DNA of 64,000 nt from assembly GCA_937951485.1 (NCBI GenBank), contig CALEDJ010000010.1, positions 1-64,000 on the forward strand, written 5' to 3'. The DNA comes from an uncultured bacterium. GTDB taxonomy: Bacteria; Hydrogenedentota; Hydrogenedentia; Hydrogenedentales; CAILVY01. A program made the translations under genes and the position numbers. Below are positions 1-8,809 of this stretch, one piece after another. The notes under the pieces were generated by a model. It saw only the letters and a list, made by a program, of their open reading frames with translations. It ran no database searches and was not told the DNA's origin. Position 1 is the stretch's first letter, and every line of letters starts with the position of its first letter.

Positions 1-2022
1 TGCCGGATTGCAGCACAGAAATGGCGTAAAATAACCGGTTCCTTCCAGAAATACCACACAGCGCTGGGACTCCGCCGCGATCACCAGCAAGTCCCAATAC
101 GTTTCGTATGCGTCAGGTCTGAACTGAATCGGGACATCCAGACATTCACCCCCTGGTATCGAGAAATCTCTGTCGGCGCCAAGACTGAAAACGGAACCAT
201 CCCGCAGGAAAAGCGTCCCCGACAAATCGCCGTTACCGTCGTTACACACCCTGATCGTCTTGGTGGAAGATTTCCGTACAGGTTTCCAGCCAAATGACAA
301 TGTATTATCTGTGCCTGGCGCCACCCGTAGGATGCCCTCGCCTTCCCCCTCGCCCTCGCCTTCCCCTTCGCCCTCGCCTTCGCCTTCACCTTCGCCCTCG
401 CCCTCGCCTTCCCCTTCACCTTCGCCCTCGCCTTCCCCTTCCCCTTCGCCCTCGCCTTCCCCTTCCCCTTCGCCTTCGCCCTCGCCTTCGCCCTCGCCCT
501 CGCCTTCGTCTTCCCCTTCGCCTTCGCCCTCGCCCTCGCCTTCGCCTTCCCCTTCGCCGATAAATTCGTAAGCGCCGATATCATAATCCGACCCGTCACC
601 ACGCGGGACGCTTGTGCCGTCATAACCACGTGGATTTCCAAGGATATCGGTAGTCACTTCCCCGAAAATGGGATTACTTGCATTCGCCCCGGCATCAATA
701 CACGGCGAATCGGGTAGTAACCGGAAATTACGGGTATCCGGATCGCGGAAGCGCGGGTCCGCGCTGATATTGGTTCCTGATGCGCCCCCCTGGATATTGC
801 AATAATTCAACGTGGCCACGCTGTTGAAGGCGTAAACCTGTTGGGCGGGCGAGTTGCCCCACAGGATACAGTTGGTGATGAGAGACACGGAATCCTCATT
901 GGCCATCCCGCCGCCCGCAAGATTGCCGACATTACCGTAGATGCTGCAATGGCTGATCACGGGGGCCGTGCCGTGATTCGACAGCGCGGCGCCCATACGA
1001 ACAGCGAAATTCTGGCTGAAAACGCTATTGACAACAACAGGCCGGGCCAGTGGTTCGCCAGGGATGTTTTCGTTGCGTACTGCGCCACCGCTGTCGCCGG
1101 CAGCGTTGCCGTAAAAGCGGCACGCTTCCACCCTCGGCGACGCGCCGATGTTGAAGATGCCCCCTCCGAAGCCCATGGCGCCGTTGTTCTCGAAAGTGCA
1201 ACGAAGCACTGTCGGATGCGAACGATGGTTATGGATCCCCCCTCCTGATTCCCCTGCGGCATTTCGCTGGAACAGGGACGCAACGATTTCGATTTCGCCT
1301 GCTTCGAGGTTATACATTCCGCCACCGTTGGAAGCGTAGTTGTCTGCAAAGATGCAATTTTCGACCAGAAGCGATGCGCCCTGGTTCAGCATGCCCCCGC
1401 CATACGATGCCGCGTTGTTGGAGAACACGCAGTCGCGGACAACGCCCGTTACATCGCCGACATTCAACATCCCCCCGCCGTAATTGCTCGCCACATTGTC
1501 GGTGAAACGGCAACTGACGACCAGTAATGCGGAAATCGGCGATCCCGAACCATCATTAAGCATCCCCACGCCGTTGCGTCCGCGGCCGCCGCGCACGATG
1601 AAACCGTCCAGGGTCGCTCCATCCGCGCCCACCACGACGACCGGCGCGGGCGCGCCCGCGAGCGCCAGAGAACCGTCAAGCACCGTCGGTCGTTGCGCGG
1701 GGTTGCGCCGGTCGCGGGTCGTCTCCACGCCGCGAAAGCCGCCATAGAGCGCCACGCCGGGAAACAACACAACTGCACCGTCGCCGGGGCGGGCTTCATC
1801 ATAGACGCCCTCCGCCACCCATATTTCGTGGATGCCCCTTACTTGCGCCGCTTCCAAGGCGGGCGCAATGGTCGTGAAGGCCGTCGTCCATGACAATCCG
1901 TCTTCCTGTGGCGGGTCCGTCTGTTTCTTCACGTAGATGCGATCGCCCTCCGCAAGAGCGCTGTTCATCCCCATGACGGCCCCCGTAAGTATCAGAAAAA
2001 TGAAACGTGTCCATGTGCGCAT
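1..2022 (-). CDS. Secreted parallel beta-helix protein, choice-of-anchor Q type, with Gly-Glu linker (3' end outside window)
   Basis: The minus-strand frame from an ATG at 2022 stays open for 674 codons to the window edge, so the C-terminus is missing. An AGGAGA ribosome site lies about 8 bases upstream. Residues 1-25 form a signal peptide. Residues about 30-470 carry repeated Gly-Gly-Gly-Met/Ile-x-Asn and Cys-x-Phe rungs typical of a right-handed parallel beta-helix (polymorphic outer membrane protein style). This region ends in a choice-of-anchor Q motif (D-x-x-G-x-P-R ... D-I-G-A-Y-E). Residues about 489-563 are an almost pure Gly-Glu linker. A beta-sandwich resembling ASPM-SPD-2-Hydin domains follows (L-S-F-G-W-K-P-V, then [11 protein letters not shown]). 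The protein is probably exported to the cell surface. The ligand or substrate is unknown. No other reading frame is open through the whole region. Confidence 0.82.
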   Translation of the reverse strand, partial: MRTWTRFIFLILTGAVMGMNSALAEGDRIYVKKQTDPPQEDGLSWTTAFTTIAPALEAAQVRGIHEIWVAEGVYDEARPGDGAVVLFPGVALYGGFRGVETTRDRRNPAQRPTVLDGSLALAGAPAPVVVVGADGATLDGFIVRGGRGRNGVGMLNDGSGSPISALLVVSCRFTDNVASNYGGGMLNVGDVTGVVRDCVFSNNAASYGGGMLNQGASLLVENCIFADNYASNGGGMYNLEAGEIEIVASLFQRNAAGESGGGIHNHRSHPTVLRCTFENNGAMGFGGGIFNIGASPRVEACRFYGNAAGDSGGAVRNENIPGEPLARPVVVNSVFSQNFAVRMGAALSNHGTAPVISHCSIYGNVGNLAGGGMANEDSVSLITNCILWGNSPAQQVYAFNSVATLNYCNIQGGASGTNISADPRFRDPDTRNFRLLPDSPCIDAGANASNPIFGEVTTDILGNPRGYDGTSVPRGDGSDYDIGAYEFIGEGEGEGEGEGEGEGEDEGEGEGEGEGEGEGEGEGEGEGEGEGEGEGEGEGEGEGEGEGEGEGEGEGEGEGEGEGILRVAPGTDNTLSFGWKPVRKSSTKTIRVCNDGNGDLSGTLFLRDGSVFSLGADRDFSIPGGECLDVPIQFRPDAYETYWDLLVIAAESQRCVVFLEGTGYFTPFLCCNPA
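334..558. repeat. Hexanucleotide microsatellite encoding (Gly-Glu)n
   Basis: 225 bases of near-perfect GGCGAG/GGCGAA/GGGGAA units (read on the minus strand) give 75 codons alternating Gly and Glu, with one Asp substitution. The wobble positions vary while the amino acids do not, which suggests selection on the protein as an acidic flexible spacer. Read on the plus strand the same DNA gives a Ser-Pro repeat, which I regard as a shadow. The tract is prone to slippage in replication and assembly. Confidence 0.9.
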
Positions 2023-2268
2023 GCCGATGATCTCCTGACAACCTGTGAATTAGCATACCATGTGCATTCGCCAACTTCATCCCGGCGCGGCGTTTTTGCT
2101 GTCTCAGTCCTTTTTGCCACCTTCGTTGTCCTTGTTGTTCCTGTGGTCTTTTTGTGCCTGTCACCGGCGCGGTTGAGATTGCCAACCCTGGCTTCGTGAT
2201 GATAGCATTGGCATGTGGGCCGCGCAGCAGGGGCCTGTCGCCGTTTGCAATCACGCTGAAAGCAGGGA

Positions 2269-5205
2269 ATGGAACCGGATCAAGAATTCACAAGCATCGC
2301 CGCGCGGCGTTTTCGGGCAGCCCTCAGCGTTTTTATTGTGTTGCTGGTGCTGGCGATGTACCCGTTCACACCGGACCCCACCGGCGATGTGAAACGCTTT
2401 CTTGTTGCCATGGCGGCGTTTGGTTTCGGCATTGCGTGGCTTGGCGTGATGTGGATGGGAATTCTGCCGTTCCGGAAACCGCCGCTGTTTTTCGGCTTTC
2501 TGATTGCTTTCCTGGCATTGTTCGCCCTGGCGTCGCTCCGGTCGGAATTCTTCATGTTCAGCGTGGTGGAGTGGAGCGGCTTTTTTGCATTGTTCGTGTT
2601 GTATCTGGTGGCGAGCCAGGTCTGTCGCACACGCGACCAGGCGCTGCGCTTGATGGCGACGGCGTGCCTTGCAGTGGCGGCAGCATCCCTGTACGGCTTT
2701 CTGCAAAAAATGAACCTGGACCCCTTTCCGTGGGATGAGCGCACATCGGACATTTACCTGAATGTCCCCGCAACCTTCGGCCATCCCAATTTCGCCGCGC
2801 ATACGCTTATCCTGGTCATTATCATGGCCGCTTTGTTTGTATTTGACGTCGTTTCGGCGCATCTGCGCGGAACTTTGGATGCGCCCACGCGACGGCGCGG
2901 CTGGATTGGGGGCGCGTGCCTGCCGATATTTCTGGTGCATCTGCGGCTTACCGAACAACGCGCCGGGCTGATCGCGCTGGCGACGGCGGCGACGCTTATA
3001 TGCGTCGCGGTGATTGTCGGCAGACGATTTCGCAATCCCGTCCTCGGGGCCGCCTGTTCGATGGCGTTGGTGGCGGCTTTGGGGCTGGCGGGCGCGGGTG
3101 GCGCAATGGCTTTGTCGCGCTGGCGCGCCGGTACCACAATCCCACTGGATACATCGCTGCTGATCCGCTACCAATCCTACGTGAGCGCGGCCGACATGTT
3201 TTTCAAGCGGCCGCTGTCGGGGCACGGCCCCGGTGTCTATGCCATTGCCTACCCGGAATTCTGGACCCCCTTCGAGCAGGAATGGTTCGCCAAGCAGTTC
3301 CGCATGAACAACCGCGTGCACAACGACCTGATGGAGGTGGGCATTGACGCAGGGGTCTTCGCTGCGGGGCTATATCTGGCCATGCTGGCTTTGGGGATGG
3401 GCGCGGGGCTGGCGATGGCGTTCCGTGCGCGGGACCCGGCGCGTCGCAGTCTCGGCTACGCCTTTGCTGCTTTTTTTGTCGCATTCCTGATAGACGGTCT
3501 TTTCGGGTTTAACCTGCGGGTGCCTGTTTCCGCCACGCTGCTTTTTCTGGGCATGGGCATGCTGGAAGGACTGCATACACCTGCCGGCCAGGCGCGCCCG
3601 CTCACGACGCCGGCCACGATTGCGTTGCGCATGGGGTTGCTTGTCGCCCTTTGTCTTGTTGCCATCCTCGGCGCGCGGGTGTTTCTCTCCCAGATTTTCT
3701 ATCAGGATGGCATCCGGGCGCATTATCGCAAGGATTTGGATGCGGCCCGCGTATCCTTTGAACGGGGGTTGAAAATGGCGCCCTGGGACTGGCAGTTTGA
3801 GCGTCGCCTGGGTTTGTTGCGTCTCGCCGTCTTCGATCCTGAAGCGGCCATCGCGCATTTCGAACGTTCGCTCCGGGCCAACCCGTATTTCGTCATGACC
3901 CGCCTGCGCCTGGGCCATGCGCGGCTGATGGTGGCACGGCAGCGCATGCAAACCGATCCCGCTGCTTCACAAGAAATCAGCGCCTTGCTTGACCAGGCCG
4001 CCGCCGACGCCGATCAGATTCTGGAGTTATGTCCGGTGCTCCCCGCCGCCCACGAACTGCTCGGCCGCATCGCGTCCGTCCATGCGCTGCAACGCGCTGC
4101 CGTCAAGGACAAGACATCAGCGGATGCAGCGACCATCGAAGCACTGTGGGATCGGGCGGAGCACCATCTCGAATACGCCATCCAGCAATCACCGGAACCG
4201 CAAAGTGAACTGTTCCGCATGCTGGGCAACGTGCGCATCGCGAAGGGCAGGATTCCCGAAGCGGAACAGGCGCTGGTGCGTGCAATAGAGGCGGACCCCG
4301 CCGACATGGAAACCTGGCCGCTGCTGCTGGACCTGGCGCACGCCCACCACCGCTACGACAGTGCGCGCAACACCGCATATTCTCAGATTCGGCGGCTCAA
4401 TGCCGCGGCGCCGCCCAACCATGACGCCATCGGTTCCGCGTACTTGTTTCTTGCCAATATCCTGGAAACCGGCTATGCGGACTACGACGGCGCGGACGCC
4501 GCCTACGCGGCGGCTGTCGAACATGCACCGTTGCGCCCGGAAGTCTGGGCCAATTTCGCACGCTACGCCCAAACGCATGACCGCAAGGATGCGCTGGTCG
4601 CCGCCGTGGCCCAATCCTGCGCCCGGCTCGCCGTGGCGGGGGAAAAGCCGCTCCCTTACGTGGCGGCGGTAAACGCTGTGCTGCAGCAGGGCGCAGCGGC
4701 CCTGGAACAGGCCTCCACCATCCTGCTCGCCCATGTGCGGGCGCATCGCCCAAGCGATACCCTGACCGCGGCGCAAGTCTATGGATGGGCCGCCCGCATC
4801 CTCCTGGAAACAGCACAAACAGCGGACCCCGCCGACCCGGCGATATGCGCCGCCTGGATGAACCTCGGCATCGTACACGCCGGCATGGACGAACTCGAGA
4901 TCGCCGACCGGATATTCACTCACGCGGAACGCTGCATTGATACTGACCGCGCCGCCTTTCTCGCCATATATTGGGCTGATGCGTTGCTGCGCATGGACCG
5001 AGGTGATGAGGCGTTGGCGCGACTGCTCAACGCCCGGGACAAAGCCCCCGATAACCTCGATTGTCTGTGGGCTATTGCGCGCACCTACGCCCGCATCGGC
5101 CGCTTTGACCAGGCTCGCGAAGCATACGCCGAACTCCTGAAGGAACCCGATCTTGCCCCGCAAGGCCGCGCCATGATCGAGGAAGAACTCCAGGCCGTTC
5201 GATAG
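2269..5205 (+). CDS. O-antigen ligase/Wzy-like membrane protein with C-terminal TPR domain
   Basis: 978 residues. Residues about 15-480 contain roughly a dozen hydrophobic segments. They include the O-antigen ligase (Wzy_C) signatures F-G-H-P-N-F-A-A-H, a T-E-Q-R-A-G-L segment and G-H-G-P-G-V-Y followed by N-R-V-H-N-D-L-M-E, whose Arg and His residues are the usual functional ones. Residues about 485-978 are soluble tetratricopeptide-like helices (Y-R-K-D-L-D-A-A-R, A-E-Q-A-L-V-R-A-I-E-A-D-P). Such proteins join or polymerise lipid-linked glycans at the periplasmic face of the inner membrane, or glycosylate pilins. The exact substrate cannot be told. The start has a GCAGGG only two or three bases upstream, so the initiation site is not certain. 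No other glycan gene lies beside it. Confidence 0.8.
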   Translation: MEPDQEFTSIAARRFRAALSVFIVLLVLAMYPFTPDPTGDVKRFLVAMAAFGFGIAWLGVMWMGILPFRKPPLFFGFLIAFLALFALASLRSEFFMFSVVEWSGFFALFVLYLVASQVCRTRDQALRLMATACLAVAAASLYGFLQKMNLDPFPWDERTSDIYLNVPATFGHPNFAAHTLILVIIMAALFVFDVVSAHLRGTLDAPTRRRGWIGGACLPIFLVHLRLTEQRAGLIALATAATLICVAVIVGRRFRNPVLGAACSMALVAALGLAGAGGAMALSRWRAGTTIPLDTSLLIRYQSYVSAADMFFKRPLSGHGPGVYAIAYPEFWTPFEQEWFAKQFRMNNRVHNDLMEVGIDAGVFAAGLYLAMLALGMGAGLAMAFRARDPARRSLGYAFAAFFVAFLIDGLFGFNLRVPVSATLLFLGMGMLEGLHTPAGQARPLTTPATIALRMGLLVALCLVAILGARVFLSQIFYQDGIRAHYRKDLDAARVSFERGLKMAPWDWQFERRLGLLRLAVFDPEAAIAHFERSLRANPYFVMTRLRLGHARLMVARQRMQTDPAASQEISALLDQAAADADQILELCPVLPAAHELLGRIASVHALQRAAVKDKTSADAATIEALWDRAEHHLEYAIQQSPEPQSELFRMLGNVRIAKGRIPEAEQALVRAIEADPADMETWPLLLDLAHAHHRYDSARNTAYSQIRRLNAAAPPNHDAIGSAYLFLANILETGYADYDGADAAYAAAVEHAPLRPEVWANFARYAQTHDRKDALVAAVAQSCARLAVAGEKPLPYVAAVNAVLQQGAAALEQASTILLAHVRAHRPSDTLTAAQVYGWAARILLETAQTADPADPAICAAWMNLGIVHAGMDELEIADRIFTHAERCIDTDRAAFLAIYWADALLRMDRGDEALARLLNARDKAPDNLDCLWAIARTYARIGRFDQAREAYAELLKEPDLAPQGRAMIEEELQAVR

Positions 5206-5231
5206 CCGATGCCTTGGGCATTACGAAAGAT

Positions 5232-5372
5232 GGTAATACTTCAGCGGAGTGGCATGGATTGTCGTGGCGCACGATATGGTCTTTCACATCCCCCGGTGCT
5301 CCGCGCCATCCCCTTCAAAGGGGGATGTAAAAAAACACAACATTCCCCGTTATAGGCCACTCGGCTGAAATA
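5232..5372. repeat. Dispersed hairpin element, copy 1 (MITE-like family A)
   Basis: The core at 5287-5327 starts CATCCCCC and ends GGGGGATG, with small inner hairpins (a GC arm around CTCC and a CCCC-TTC-AAAGGGG arm). The left end (TACTTCAGCGGAGTGGC) and the right end read in reverse (TTTCAGCCGAGTGGC) match with few differences, so the element has imperfect terminal inverted repeats. Related copies lie at 20473-20740 and 61070-61270. It sits just after the stop codon at 5205. No coding capacity. Confidence 0.7.
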
Positions 5373-5590
5373 CAACGAAAGATACAGGGGGTGTCGAAGT
5401 TTTCATTCGCACCTGATGTTCCCACATCCGCGCGTAAGGAACGCGATTGCATGTCGCGTCAGTTTTCCCGTCAATGTATATGCGGCATCTTGCCGCATCC
5501 TCTTTTGACGTTTTGTTTCGCGAAAAATGGCTTTGAATCGCCCGGAACGTAGAAACCGCAGGTTCGAATACGGTCGCCTCGACTGTTTCA

Positions 5591-5625
5591 AAAACATTGA
5601 AGACATTGATTGATCGCAATGTTTT
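5591..5625 (-). terminator. Probable terminator of the RND operon
   Basis: The arms AAAACATTG (5591-5599) and CAATGTTTT (5617-5625) can pair, with a 17-base loop. On the minus strand the second arm runs into a T tract. It begins eight bases after the stop of the last efflux gene. Confidence 0.5.
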
Positions 5626-5632
5626 CCGGGTG

Positions 5633-8600
5633 TCATACGCGAGGCGGCGGCGTACGTCTGCGCATTGCGTTGAGGCTGCCAAAGAAGTCCGCGCACCACA
5701 TCTGAAAGTCATCCAGAATCGTGTAGAAGAGCGGGACCACGAGCAGGGTGAGGATGGTGCCGGCGCTCAGGCCGCCGATGAGCGCGCGACCGATCCCCGA
5801 AAACGAACCGGCGCCGCCGGTGCGCGCCATGGCCAGCGGCACGAGGCCGAGGATGGTGGTGAGCGCGGTCATCATGACGGGTCGGAAGCGGTTGCAGCCA
5901 CCCAAAATGATGGCCTCGGTGCGGTCGGGGATATTCCTGCGCAGGTTGTTGATGTGGTCCACGATCACGATGCCGTTGTTCACAATCACCCCTGCCATGA
6001 GGATGCACCCGATGAAGGTGACCATGTCGAGTTGGCTGCCGGTGAAGTACAGCATCCAGACAGCGCCGCCGAGCGCCATCGGCACGGTGGTGAGGATGGA
6101 GAGCGGCAGAAACCAGGATTCAAAAAGCGCGCTCATGACCAGAAAAATCAGGATGATCGCCATGAGCATGGTCGTGGTGAAATTGAAGATGGTGTCTTCG
6201 AGTTCATCCAGTTCTTCGCCAAATTCGATGGTGTATCCCGGCGGCATGTAGAAGGCGTTCACCGCCGCGCGCAAATCCCGATGAATGCGCGACAGGTCCT
6301 CCGTCATGGTCTTCGCGGTGATGTTCACCACATTTTTGGCGTTGACCCGCCGGATGGACGCCGGGCTGTATTCCCGGTTGAATTCCACCAGTTGATTCAG
6401 GGGCACGAGCGCGCCCGTGGCGCCCGCCACGGTCACATTATCCAGATTGGACCTGCGCTTACGGTCTTCTTCGCGGAATTGCGCCCAGACCGCGACCTCC
6501 CGTCCCCCGTGTTTCATGTAGGGCAGCCGCGCCCCGCGCAACGCGGCGTCCACCGTGGTGGCGATGATCAGGGGGGTAATGCCGGCGGCCTCCGCTTTGG
6601 GCGCATCAATACGCAGTTGCATCTCCTCCGTGTTGTGCTCAATGTCCGTTTCGACGTCGTACAACATGGGAATTTCATTCATGACGGACCGGAACCGCTC
6701 CGCCAACTCGCGGAGGATGCGCGCGTTTTCGCCGCGCATGCGAATGGAGACCCCGCGCGCGGCGCCCGAGTCACCGACATCGGCGATGGAGTAGAACAAT
6801 TCCGCGCCGGGCAGGCGTTTGCCGAGCAGTTCGGAAAGGCGGATCATGGCTTCTTCGGTGGTACAGGGCGGGTTGCGTCCGATGGGACCGTCGTCTTCCG
6901 TGTACAGGTACACTTGGATCACACCGCCCCGCGCCTCGTGAAAGACCAGCACGTTCTTAATGCCGAGTTCTTCGCGCACTGTCTCAATCTTCTTTTCCTG
7001 CTGTGAAAAGAGTTCGCGCGCCATGGCGATGTCGAAGTTTTGTTCCAGGCGAATGTCAATGGATACTTCCCGTGTGTCGAGTTTGGGCAATTCACGCATG
7101 CCCACATGCTGCATCGGCACGGAATAGGTGATCCATGCCAGCAACACCATCCCGCACAGCGCGGCGATGCGCCAGGTGAGGACCAGCCGCAGCAAGCGGG
7201 AATAGGCATCAATCATGCGCGAAATCAGTTGGATGCCGCCCAGCGCCCCCAATACGCGCCGGGACAGTATTGCGATCCCGGAAGACTTGCCGACAATGCG
7301 CGCCTCAAGGCGCTTGAAAAGATTCGTCTGGGTGGGTTCCTTCATGCGGCTCATGACCAGCGGCACCAGCGTGAGGGCGATGACCAGACTCCCAAACAGC
7401 GCAACGATGAGCGGAAAACCAAGTTGCTGCATGAAGACGAACATGCGGCCCATTTCCAGGTAATACATGGGCAAGAAGACCACGCAGGTGGTGACGGTAG
7501 CCCCGAAAATGGCCAGACCGACCTCCGTGGCGCCTTTGATCGCGCTTTCCCGTCCGCTCATGCCGTCCTGACGGTGACGCACGATGTTTTCCACGACCAC
7601 AATCGCGTTGTCCACCAACATGCCCACAGAAATGATGAGCGAAACCATGGTGATGACGTTGAGGTGCATGCCGGCGAAAAACATGAAGACAAGGGCGACA
7701 ACGAGGGCGGTGGGGATGGCAAGCGATACGATGATGGTGGGGCGGAGCCGGTGGAGGAAACAGAAAAGGATGATGATGGCGCAGGCGCCGCCATAAAGTC
7801 CCTGCATGAGCAGATTGCGCAAAGCGCGCATGATGAGATCGGATTGGTCGAAGAAGAGTTTAATCGCGGTGTGCTTGAATTCCGGCATTGCAAGAATGCG
7901 GTTGATCTCGTCATTGACGGCCTGGCATGTCGCCACCGTATTGGCTTCGGATTCCTTGATGACCAGGAGCACGACGCCGCCCGCCCCATCCAGCGCAACA
8001 TGCACCACGTCGGACCGGGAACTGAATCGGACGGTGGCGACGTCTTTCAGTCGTAAACCGTTGGGCGATACGATCAGATTTTCGACGTCTTCGAGCCTGC
8101 GATACTCGCCGACCACCCGGACGAAATATTTCTGCTCGCCCTCCTCCAATTGCCCGACCGAGAGATTCAGGCTGCCGGCCCGCAGGGCCGCAATGACCTG
8201 GGCGAGGGCAAGGTTCATGCTGCGCAGGGTGTGCTGGTCGAATTCCACCAACACTTCCTTGGGTTGGATCGGGGTGTGAATCTGCACATCGGCGACGCCG
8301 TCCAGGCGTCGCAGGCGCGGCTCGAAGATGGTGCGTACCTGATGGTTGAATTCCTCCGGGTCTTCTTCGCTGAACACACCGAATGCAACAATGGGGATGG
8401 ACCCGGAACTGAAGCGCTGCAGGATCATGCGATCGGCTTCCGGGGGCAACACGAGTTTGAGCCGTTCTATGCGGTCGCGCACTTCGGCGGTGGCCAGGGT
8501 CATGTCCGTATCGAGACTGAAAAGCATAAACACGGAGCATCCGTCGCTGTTGGAGGTGGTGCGGATGCGGCGCAGACCGGGGATGGTGCGGAACGCGCCT

Positions 8601-8809
8601 TCGACGGGGATCGCGATCTGCTGTTCGACCTGTTCCGGGGAGGCGCCGGGATAGGGGATCATGCAGCCGATGACGGGCCGGTCCACGCGGGGCAGGAATT
8701 GCAGCGGCATGCGGAACCATGCGATGGCCCCCACCGACAGCATGCTGATGCTGATCATGATGGTGGTGACGGGGCGTTTCAGTGCAAATGCCGGCAACGA
8801 GAGTTTCAC
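5633..8809 (-). CDS. RND-family efflux permease (AcrB/MdtC-like), second pump
   Basis: 1058 residues, the normal length for an HAE-type RND pump. The N-terminus (L-P-A-F-A-L-K-R-P-V-T-T) leads into TM1. The porter-domain motif P-Y-P-G-A-S-P-E-Q-V-E follows. TM4 carries G-M-L-V-D-N-A-I-V-V-V-E-N-I-V-R, keeping one of the two proton-relay Asp residues of AcrB. The second half repeats the fold, with G-V-I-V-N-N-G-I-V-I-V-D in TM10. It starts with GTG at 8809, overlapping the stop of the preceding pump gene by four bases, which implies translational coupling. It exports substrates by proton antiport across inner membrane and periplasm, together with the adaptor encoded at 12521-13711. Substrate unknown. 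Confidence 0.93.
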   Translation of the reverse strand: MKLSLPAFALKRPVTTIMISISMLSVGAIAWFRMPLQFLPRVDRPVIGCMIPYPGASPEQVEQQIAIPVEGAFRTIPGLRRIRTTSNSDGCSVFMLFSLDTDMTLATAEVRDRIERLKLVLPPEADRMILQRFSSGSIPIVAFGVFSEEDPEEFNHQVRTIFEPRLRRLDGVADVQIHTPIQPKEVLVEFDQHTLRSMNLALAQVIAALRAGSLNLSVGQLEEGEQKYFVRVVGEYRRLEDVENLIVSPNGLRLKDVATVRFSSRSDVVHVALDGAGGVVLLVIKESEANTVATCQAVNDEINRILAMPEFKHTAIKLFFDQSDLIMRALRNLLMQGLYGGACAIIILFCFLHRLRPTIIVSLAIPTALVVALVFMFFAGMHLNVITMVSLIISVGMLVDNAIVVVENIVRHRQDGMSGRESAIKGATEVGLAIFGATVTTCVVFLPMYYLEMGRMFVFMQQLGFPLIVALFGSLVIALTLVPLVMSRMKEPTQTNLFKRLEARIVGKSSGIAILSRRVLGALGGIQLISRMIDAYSRLLRLVLTWRIAALCGMVLLAWITYSVPMQHVGMRELPKLDTREVSIDIRLEQNFDIAMARELFSQQEKKIETVREELGIKNVLVFHEARGGVIQVYLYTEDDGPIGRNPPCTTEEAMIRLSELLGKRLPGAELFYSIADVGDSGAARGVSIRMRGENARILRELAERFRSVMNEIPMLYDVETDIEHNTEEMQLRIDAPKAEAAGITPLIIATTVDAALRGARLPYMKHGGREVAVWAQFREEDRKRRSNLDNVTVAGATGALVPLNQLVEFNREYSPASIRRVNAKNVVNITAKTMTEDLSRIHRDLRAAVNAFYMPPGYTIEFGEELDELEDTIFNFTTTMLMAIILIFLVMSALFESWFLPLSILTTVPMALGGAVWMLYFTGSQLDMVTFIGCILMAGVIVNNGIVIVDHINNLRRNIPDRTEAIILGGCNRFRPVMMTALTTILGLVPLAMARTGGAGSFSGIGRALIGGLSAGTILTLLVVPLFYTILDDFQMWCADFFGSLNAMRRRTPPPRV

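Larger units (their letters stand above)
5206..5632. other. Intergenic region with a dispersed hairpin element
   Basis: About 430 bases between two convergent genes. It holds the repeat at 5232-5372 and the terminator at 5591-5625. I see no credible gene in the remaining bases. Confidence 0.6.

Noticed and set aside
260-571. Plus-strand Ser-Pro repeat protein
   Set aside because: It is the antisense reading of the (Gly-Glu)n linker. The minus frame is open for the full 2022 bases and carries a coherent beta-helix protein on both sides.
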